From contig SVMI01000007.1 in assembly GCA_015067495.1 (NCBI GenBank), forward strand, positions 1 through 64,000: a stretch of 64,000 bases of DNA, in the 5' to 3' direction. The DNA comes from Oscillospiraceae bacterium (lineage in GTDB: Bacteria; Bacillota; Clostridia; Oscillospirales; Oscillospiraceae). Below, in pieces: positions 58,929 to 64,000 of this stretch. Under the pieces are notes generated by a model that made no database searches, was not told the origin of the DNA, and saw nothing but the letters and a program-made list of their open reading frames with translations. The position numbers and the translations under genes are program-made. Every line of letters starts with the position of its first letter. Position 1 is the first letter of the stretch.

Positions 58929-60758
58929 ATGGCAAAAAACAGATACATCGGCGATTATCCCGTCATCGGCATTCGCCCCATCGTTGACGGCCGCCGTGGC
59001 CCTCAGATGATGCGTGAATCTCTGGAGCCGCTGGTTTGGGCAATGGCAGAAGCTGCCAAGAAGCTGTTCGAGGAGAACCTGTTCTACTCCAACGGTGAGC
59101 CTGTCAAGGTCGTCATGGCAGATACCTGCATCGGTCGCGTACCCGAAGCCGCTGCCTGTGCAAACAAGTTCAAGAAGGAAGGCGTTTCCGTCACCTTGTC
59201 CGTCACCCCCTGCTGGTGCTACGGCTCTGAGACCATGGACATGGATCCTCACACCATCAAGGGCGTTTGGGGCTTTAACGGTACTGAGCGTCCCGGTGCT
59301 GTGTATCTGGCCGCTGTTCTTGCCGGTCACGCACAGAAGGGTCTGCCCGCATTCGGCATCTACGGTCACGAGGTTCAGGATCGGGATCAGGTCACCCAGA
59401 TCCCCGAGGACGTCAAGGAAAAGCTGCTGCGCTTCGGCCGTGCCGCTGTTGCTGTTGCTACCATGCGTGGCAAGTCCTACCTGCAGATCGGCTCTCAGTG
59501 CATGGGTATCGCCGGCTCGATCATGGATCAGAGCATGATGGAAGAGTACTTCGGCATGCGTGTTGAGTCCGTGGACGAGGTCGAGATCCTGCGCCGTATG
59601 GAAGAAGGCATCTACGACGAAGAAGCATTCCAGAAGGCTCTGGCATGGACCAAGGAGCACTGCAAGGAAGGCCGCGACGATAACCCCGAGGAAGTCGATT
59701 TCCTGGGCGAAAAGGTTCGCATCAAGTTCACCCCCGAGGAAAAGGAAAAGCAGTGGGAGTTCACTGTTAAGATGTACTGCATCATCAAGGATCTGATGGC
59801 GGGCAACCCCAACCTCTCCGACAAGTTCGAGGAAGAGAAGGTCGGTCACAATGCCATCGCCGGCGGCTTCCAGGGTCAGCGTCAGTGGACTGACCATTGG
59901 CCCAACTGTGACTACCCCGAAGCTCTGCTCAGCTCCACCTTCGACTACGAAGGTGCCCGCGAGCCCTACACCCTCGCCACTGAGAACGACATTCTCAACG
60001 GCATGGGCATGCTGATGATGCGTCTGCTGACCCACCGGGCACAGATCTTCGCCGATGTCCGTACTTACTGGTCCGGCGAGGCTACCGAGCGCGTCACCGG
60101 CTACAAGCTCACCGGCAAGGCTGCTGAAAGCAACGGTATCATCCACCTGCTCAACTCCGGCGCTGCCTGTCTGGATGCTTCCGGCGTCTGCACCGACGAG
60201 AACGGCAACGCCATCATGAAGAAGTGGTGGGAAGTCACCGATGAGGACATCAAGAAGATGACCGACGCCACCGTATGGTGCGAAGCAGGTCAGGACAACT
60301 TCCGCGGCGGCGGTTTCTCCAGCCACTACACCACCAAGGCCGAAATGCCCTGCACCATGATCCGTCTGAACCTCGTCAAGGGTCTGGGTCCCGTGCTGCA
60401 GATCGCAGAAGGCTGGACCGTCAACCTGCCCGATGATGTTTCCGACACCCTGATGGAGCGCACCAACCCCACCTGGCCCTGCACTTGGTTCGCACCCCGC
60501 TGCGACGGCAAGGAAGGCTCCCCCTTTAAGACCGCTTACGAGGTCATGATGAACTGGGGCGCAAACCACGGTGCGATCTCCTACGGTCACATCGGTGCTG
60601 ATCTGATCACCATGTGTTCCATGCTGCGCATCCCCGTTTGCATGCACAACGTTCCCGAGGACGATATCTACCGTCCCGCCTGCTGGAACGCATTCGGCAT
60701 GGACAAGGAAGGTCAGGACTACCGCGCCTGCGCCACCTACGGTCCTCTGTACAAGTAA
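58929..60758 (+). CDS. fucI: L-fucose isomerase
   Basis: 609 residues, close to the ~590 of E. coli FucI. The Mn2+ ligands fall where expected: E352 (ATENDIL), D376 (IFADVRTYW) and H547 ([15 protein letters not shown]). [28 protein letters not shown] and [11 protein letters not shown] are family segments. It turns L-fucose into L-fuculose (and D-arabinose into D-ribulose). A TATAAT at 58877 has no clear -35, and AGGAGG lies before the ATG. Followed by the mutarotase gene. No fuculose-phosphate aldolase is in the window. Confidence 0.94.
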   Translation: MAKNRYIGDYPVIGIRPIVDGRRGPQMMRESLEPLVWAMAEAAKKLFEENLFYSNGEPVKVVMADTCIGRVPEAAACANKFKKEGVSVTLSVTPCWCYGSETMDMDPHTIKGVWGFNGTERPGAVYLAAVLAGHAQKGLPAFGIYGHEVQDRDQVTQIPEDVKEKLLRFGRAAVAVATMRGKSYLQIGSQCMGIAGSIMDQSMMEEYFGMRVESVDEVEILRRMEEGIYDEEAFQKALAWTKEHCKEGRDDNPEEVDFLGEKVRIKFTPEEKEKQWEFTVKMYCIIKDLMAGNPNLSDKFEEEKVGHNAIAGGFQGQRQWTDHWPNCDYPEALLSSTFDYEGAREPYTLATENDILNGMGMLMMRLLTHRAQIFADVRTYWSGEATERVTGYKLTGKAAESNGIIHLLNSGAACLDASGVCTDENGNAIMKKWWEVTDEDIKKMTDATVWCEAGQDNFRGGGFSSHYTTKAEMPCTMIRLNLVKGLGPVLQIAEGWTVNLPDDVSDTLMERTNPTWPCTWFAPRCDGKEGSPFKTAYEVMMNWGANHGAISYGHIGADLITMCSMLRIPVCMHNVPEDDIYRPACWNAFGMDKEGQDYRACATYGPLYK

Positions 60759-60772
60759 TTCTCAAAGCAATT

Positions 60773-60800
60773 AAAGTGGCGGTCCTCGGACCGCCACTTT
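60773..60800. terminator. Hairpin between fucI and fucU
   Basis: A 13-bp perfect stem (AAAGTGGCGGTCC / GGACCGCCACTTT) with a two-base loop and no long T run. Probably an RNA-stability or partial-termination element within the operon. Confidence 0.55.
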
Positions 60801-60826
60801 CACTAAAAATCAGGAGGTAATCTCTT

Positions 60827-61273
60827 ATGCTGAAAAACATCCCCTCGATCCTCTCCCCCGAGCTTTTGAAGGTTCTTGCCGAGATGGGTCACTCAGACCG
60901 CATCTGCATCAGTGACGGAAACTTCCCCGGTGCAGCCATGGCAAAGGCAAAGAATGCCGTTTTTCTCCGGGCTGACGGTCACGGCGTTCCCGAACTGCTG
61001 GAAGCAATCTTGCAGGTGATCCCCACCGACACTTATGTAGAGAAGCCCGTCATTTTGATGGAAAAGATGGAGTGCGACAAGGACATGGACATTCCCATCT
61101 GGGAAACCTACAAGCAGATCGTCGCCAAGTACGATGACCGCGGTGCAGCTGCTGTGGGCAACATCGACCGCTTCAAGTTCTACGAGGAAGCAAAGGACTG
61201 CTACTGCATCATTCAGACCGGTGAATCTGCCGTCTATGCCAACGTGATCGTCCAGAAGGGCGTTATCAAGTAA
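60827..61273 (+). CDS. fucU: L-fucose mutarotase (RbsD/FucU family)
   Basis: 148 residues. The family signature LSPELLKVLAEMGHSDRICISDGNFPG carries the catalytic His (H22), and DRFKFYEEAKDCYCIIQTGE is the C-terminal active-site segment with Tyr. It speeds the interchange of alpha and beta anomers so the isomerase receives its form of fucose. CAGGAGG lies before the ATG, and the gene is cotranscribed with fucI. Confidence 0.92.
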   Translation: MLKNIPSILSPELLKVLAEMGHSDRICISDGNFPGAAMAKAKNAVFLRADGHGVPELLEAILQVIPTDTYVEKPVILMEKMECDKDMDIPIWETYKQIVAKYDDRGAAAVGNIDRFKFYEEAKDCYCIIQTGESAVYANVIVQKGVIK

Positions 61274-61274
61274 G

Positions 61275-62201
61275 ATGGACAAGGTAATCACCGTCATCCA
61301 AACCGTATTGCCGGTTTTTCTGGCACTGGGACTGGGCATGCTCTGCCGCAGCCGGAATTTCCTCAGCCGTGAGGGCGTGGATGCACTGAAAAAGGTGGTC
61401 ATCAATCTGACGCTCCCCTTTGTGCTGTTGAACGCCTTCGCAACTGCGGAATACTCTGCCGCCGCGCTGATCCTGCCCGCACTGATGTTTGTGATCTGCA
61501 CCCTTGCACTGGGACTTGGCTTCCTCGGTGTTCGGATCTTTCGAATCAAGGGGCGGCTGCCCGTCTTCCTGATGTCCGGCTTTGAAGCCGGTATGCTGGG
61601 CTACGCCCTGTTTGTACTGCTGTTTCCGAATGTCAGTGTTTCCGCCTTTGCACTGCCGGACATCGGACAGACGCTTTTCGTGTTCACGCTGTACAAAATT
61701 CTCCTCTCCGGCAAGACGGACTGGAAAGCCATCGGCAAGGACATGGCGACTACCCCCATCCTTTGGGCAGTTGCGGCAGGCGTTCTGATCGGTGCTACCG
61801 GGCTTTACGGACTTTTAGAGCAATGGGGTGTTGCCGGCATCTTAAATGCCAGCACTGACTTCCTGTCCGCTCCCACCGGCATGATCATTCTGCTGACTGT
61901 CGGCTACGATCTGGTCATCAAAGAGATCCCATGGAAGAAGACAGCCGGCTTTATTGTCATGCGCCTTGTGATCATGGCGATCTGCTATGGGGTTGCCGTA
62001 TTGCTGAACAGAGATCTGTTGGACAATGTGCTCTTCGAGGGTGCGATGCTCCTGATGCTGATTCTTCCGCCGCCCTACGTCATCCCCGTCTTTGCAGACG
62101 AGCCGGACGAGCGGGTACAGATCTCCTCTGCTCTGTCCGCCATGACGCTTGTAACCATCGTGCTGTTTGCACTTCTTTCCGTGTTTATCGGTATGCAATA
62201 A
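61275..62201 (+). CDS. AEC-family (auxin-efflux-carrier-like) transporter
   Basis: 308 residues with ten membrane helices in two halves, the AEC pattern LTLPFVLLNAFATAEYS near the N-terminus and APTGMIILLTVGYDLV later. Bacterial members move organic acids such as malate or malonate. Its ATG lies two bases after the fucU stop, so it belongs to the operon. It could export a product of fucose fermentation, such as lactate or a propanediol-related acid; this is inference. Confidence 0.85.
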   Translation: MDKVITVIQTVLPVFLALGLGMLCRSRNFLSREGVDALKKVVINLTLPFVLLNAFATAEYSAAALILPALMFVICTLALGLGFLGVRIFRIKGRLPVFLMSGFEAGMLGYALFVLLFPNVSVSAFALPDIGQTLFVFTLYKILLSGKTDWKAIGKDMATTPILWAVAAGVLIGATGLYGLLEQWGVAGILNASTDFLSAPTGMIILLTVGYDLVIKEIPWKKTAGFIVMRLVIMAICYGVAVLLNRDLLDNVLFEGAMLLMLILPPPYVIPVFADEPDERVQISSALSAMTLVTIVLFALLSVFIGMQ

Positions 62202-62203
62202 CA

Positions 62204-62235
62204 AAAGAACGCAGGATGATTCCTGCGTTCTTTTT
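62204..62235. terminator. Terminator of the fucose operon
   Basis: A 13-bp stem (AAAGAACGCAGGA / TCCTGCGTTCTTT) with loop TGAT and five T. Confidence 0.85.
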
Positions 62236-62803
62236 ATAGCATCAGCTCATAGTTGTCCCTGATAAAGCTCCACCCATCACAGCAGAATCGATCCCGATCC
62301 ATGCCCTGCTCCAGCCGGCGGATCTCCATCACCGTATCCGTCACCGTTACAAGCAAGCGGTGCGTTTCCTTCTCCACCAAATAGAACGCCTTGTCCGTTT
62401 GATGGGGCGCATCCAACCCCTTACCGCACTCAGGCAGATAGGCTGCGCATGCTTGCAAGCCGTTCCGATCCTGCTGTGCGAAAAGGGGATATATTTTGGC
62501 ATCTGCAAATTTCTCCCGCACAAGCCGGTCCTTTTTTACTTTCTTACAACCGCGACCGTAGTTTGCAAGGCAATATTCCTCCCGGATCACCGAATCCTGT
62601 GTCGGTTCCTCCTCATCAAGCAGATGGTCTACACTGACACCCAGCAAACGTGCCAGTATTTTCAAATTTCCCACGTCCGGCAAGCCCTTGTCCGTTTCCC
62701 ATTTTGCAATCGCGGAACGGGAAACCGCAAGCTTATCTGCCAGCTGCTGTTGTGACAAGCCGCAATTTCCTCTGGCTTGTCTGATCTTTTCCCCCAGTGT
62801 CAA
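62234..62803 (-). CDS. XRE-family HTH regulator with C-terminal domain
   Basis: 189 residues. An N-terminal HTH (LGEKIRQARGNCGLSQQQLADKLAVSRSAIAKWETDKGLPD) is followed by a C-terminal part of about 110 residues (CCDGWSFIRDNYELML at the end) typical of clostridial XRE proteins next to ABC exporters. The start is taken as the TTG at 62803, seven bases after GGAGG; the GTG at 62809 is only one base away from that site. It is divergent from the ABC exporter and its attenuator, so it may regulate it. Confidence 0.82.
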   Translation of the reverse strand: MTLGEKIRQARGNCGLSQQQLADKLAVSRSAIAKWETDKGLPDVGNLKILARLLGVSVDHLLDEEEPTQDSVIREEYCLANYGRGCKKVKKDRLVREKFADAKIYPLFAQQDRNGLQACAAYLPECGKGLDAPHQTDKAFYLVEKETHRLLVTVTDTVMEIRRLEQGMDRDRFCCDGWSFIRDNYELML

Positions 62804-62915
62804 GCGCACACCTCCATCCGATAGTGGTTTTTTACCATCTTACACGAATTTCCCGCGATTATCAAGAAAGGATCTGAAGAATTCTGTTACGAACCGTAAC
62901 GGCACGAAAAACTGC

Positions 62916-62944
62916 TTGACAGTGTGTCTCCCCGGTGCTATGAT
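62916..62944 (+). promoter_or_regulatory. Strong promoter of the leader peptide and ABC exporter
   Basis: TTGACA, a 17-bp spacer, TATGAT with an extended TG. Predicted start near 62951. Confidence 0.85.
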
Positions 62945-62978
62945 ACTGGTAAATTATGAAAGAAAGGAGCAATCAGAT

Positions 62979-63038
62979 ATGTTGATGAACGTTAAGGTTA
63001 TTCATAACGGAAGGTTTGCTCCTTTGCTGTCAGCTTAG
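62979..63038 (+). CDS. 19-residue leader peptide upstream of the ABC exporter
   Basis: ATG behind AGAAAGGAG, reading MLMNVKVIHNGRFAPLLSA then TAG. It is the first open frame of the transcript and is followed 30 bases later by an intrinsic terminator, with the ABC gene beyond. This is the arrangement of ribosome-stalling or translation-coupled attenuators of drug-exporter and resistance genes (compare BmrB before BmrCD). The function of the peptide itself is likely the act of being translated. Confidence 0.75.
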   Translation: MLMNVKVIHNGRFAPLLSA

Positions 63039-63068
63039 GTCTACGGACTCACTCTGCTGATCTTACAA

Positions 63069-63099
63069 GGGTGCAGGCTTCCGCCTGCGCCCTTTTTTT
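63069..63099 (+). terminator. Attenuator terminator between leader peptide and ABC gene
   Basis: GGGTGCAGGC / GCCTGCGCCC (one G-T pair) with loop TTCC, then seven T. It lies 42 bases before the ABC gene start, so the gene is expressed only by read-through or antitermination unless another promoter exists. Confidence 0.85.
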
Positions 63100-63140
63100 A
63101 TGCCACAGGGCGCTCTATCCCATCAGAAACGGAGAAAACT

Positions 63141-64000
63141 ATGAAAACGAAGCAATCCGAAACCAATAAAAAGCAAACAGCCGCGCTCCTCTGGCACTTT
63201 CTGAAGGGCGCAAAGCGTTATTTCCTTGTTGCCATTCTTGCCGCCGCTGTCACAGCCTTGGCAGATATGCTGCAGCCGCAGATCATCCGCGCCGCCATTG
63301 ACTGCGCCTTGGGCGGTGAAGAGGGCGATTTCCCCACTTTCGTCATGGAGCTGGTTGACCGCGTGGGTGGCTTTCCATATCTGGGCAAGCATCTTTGGAT
63401 CATGGCATTGGCAGTGCTGGCAGTGGCACTGGTGCAGGTTTTGTCTCAGTACGCCTTCCGTGTTTGCAACACCAAGGCATCGGAGACGCTTGTCAAGACC
63501 ATGCGCGACCGGCTCTTCTCCCACATCCAGCACCTTCCCTTCTCGTGGCATATGAAAAACCGCACCGGCGATATCATCCAGCGCTGCACCTCGGACATTG
63601 ACACCACCAAAAACTTTCTTTCCGAGCAGCTGACCTCCATCTTTCGGATCTCTTTGCTGCTGATCTTATCGATCACCTTCATGTGTTCGATGCATCCGAT
63701 ACTCACGCTGATCGCGCTGATCCCCACCCCGGTCATCATCCTCTACTCTTTCCATTTCCACAGAAAGGTTCACGACGGCTTTGAGGAATGCGACGAAAAC
63801 GAGGGCAAGCTCTCCGCGATGGCGCAGGAAAACCTCACCGGCGTCCGGGTTGTGCGCGCCTTTGGTCAGGAACGCGCCGAGATCGATAAATTTCAAAAGC
63901 AAAATCAACGCTACACCAAGCTGTGGGAGGACATGGGCAAGACGCTCTCCCGCTTCTGGAGTACCTCCGACGTCTTGTCCGGCATTCAGGTCATGCTGGT
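63141..64000 (+). CDS. ABC exporter, fused permease/ATPase subunit (truncated by window end)
   Basis: ATG 63141 behind CGGAGA; 286 codons are visible and the frame runs off the window. The visible part is a type IV ABC transmembrane domain. The first helix is near residues 27-50, the coupling helix segment reads HMKNRTGDIIQRCTSDID, there are two to four more helices, and EGKLSAMAQENLTGVRVVRAFGQE follows. The ATP-binding domain would be beyond the window. Heterodimeric drug exporters of the BmrCD/LmrCD type begin in the same way, so a second half-transporter gene is expected next. Confidence 0.85.
   Translation, partial: MKTKQSETNKKQTAALLWHFLKGAKRYFLVAILAAAVTALADMLQPQIIRAAIDCALGGEEGDFPTFVMELVDRVGGFPYLGKHLWIMALAVLAVALVQVLSQYAFRVCNTKASETLVKTMRDRLFSHIQHLPFSWHMKNRTGDIIQRCTSDIDTTKNFLSEQLTSIFRISLLLILSITFMCSMHPILTLIALIPTPVIILYSFHFHRKVHDGFEECDENEGKLSAMAQENLTGVRVVRAFGQERAEIDKFQKQNQRYTKLWEDMGKTLSRFWSTSDVLSGIQVML

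Noticed and set aside
58923..60647. 574-codon open frame antisense to fucI
   Set aside because: Codon-bias shadow of a highly expressed gene; the sense protein is unmistakable.

Overview
The window looks like a chromosome segment of a Gram-positive anaerobic gut bacterium of the class Clostridia, most like the Oscillospirales (the Faecalibacterium, Ruminococcus and Subdoligranulum relatives). This is inferred from gene content, not from a search. The pointers are strong GGAGG ribosome-binding sites, sigma-A promoters with 16-18 bp spacers, BspA-type leucine-rich-repeat and C39-peptidase surface proteins, formate-tetrahydrofolate ligase, a DivIVA-like protein, a cyclic-di-AMP receptor, a SpoIIQ-like sporulation protein, and several ABC and FGGY sugar-catabolism operons. 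Gene density is high, and most operons end in strong hairpins shared between converging genes. No phage, insertion sequence, CRISPR array or rRNA gene is visible.

Layout. 0-16 kb: tRNA-Ala, a MazG-like pyrophosphohydrolase, an XRE regulator divergent from a secreted LRR protein with a 40-residue peptide gene behind it, housekeeping genes (FliB-like, DivIVA-like, GNAT), a CE15-like esterase with an alpha-L-rhamnosidase, a DUF368/DUF47/Pit phosphate cluster, a Ca-type P-ATPase and an N-acetylhexosamine kinase. 16.5-17.5 kb: tRNA-Asp followed by a compact repeat-rich element that duplicates the tRNA 3' end and carries a four-helix-bundle protein. 17.5-26 kb: polyamine ABC transporter potABCD, SpoIIQ-like protein, lipid and efflux genes.

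26-40 kb holds two catabolic modules. The first is a DeoR/SIS pair divergent from an eight-gene operon: ceramidase-like amidohydrolase, TIM-like isomerase, YjbQ protein, NagA-like deacetylase, NagB-like protein, FGGY kinase and CBM9-like protein follow one promoter with a palindromic operator at its start point. It looks like catabolism of an unusual amino or N-acylated sugar. The second (36.9-40 kb) is an oxidative sugar-acid route: Gfo/Idh dehydrogenase, Ldh2-type dehydrogenase and HpaI-type aldolase.

40-50 kb: cyclic-di-AMP receptor, an M24-fold protein that has lost most metal ligands paired with an ASRT-family protein, a DUF1576 membrane protein, Fhs divergent from a LysR regulator, and a mannitol-1-phosphate-dehydrogenase/NagB-like pair divergent from an AraC regulator. 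51-62 kb is an L-fucose-type locus: amidohydrolase, FGGY kinase, a ribose-type ABC importer (SBP, permease, double ATPase), a LacI regulator with matching palindromes upstream of both its own gene and the importer, L-fucose isomerase, fucose mutarotase and an AEC transporter. The right edge carries an XRE regulator and a truncated ABC exporter. In front of the exporter are a strong promoter, a 19-codon leader peptide and an intrinsic terminator, which together look like translation-dependent attenuation.
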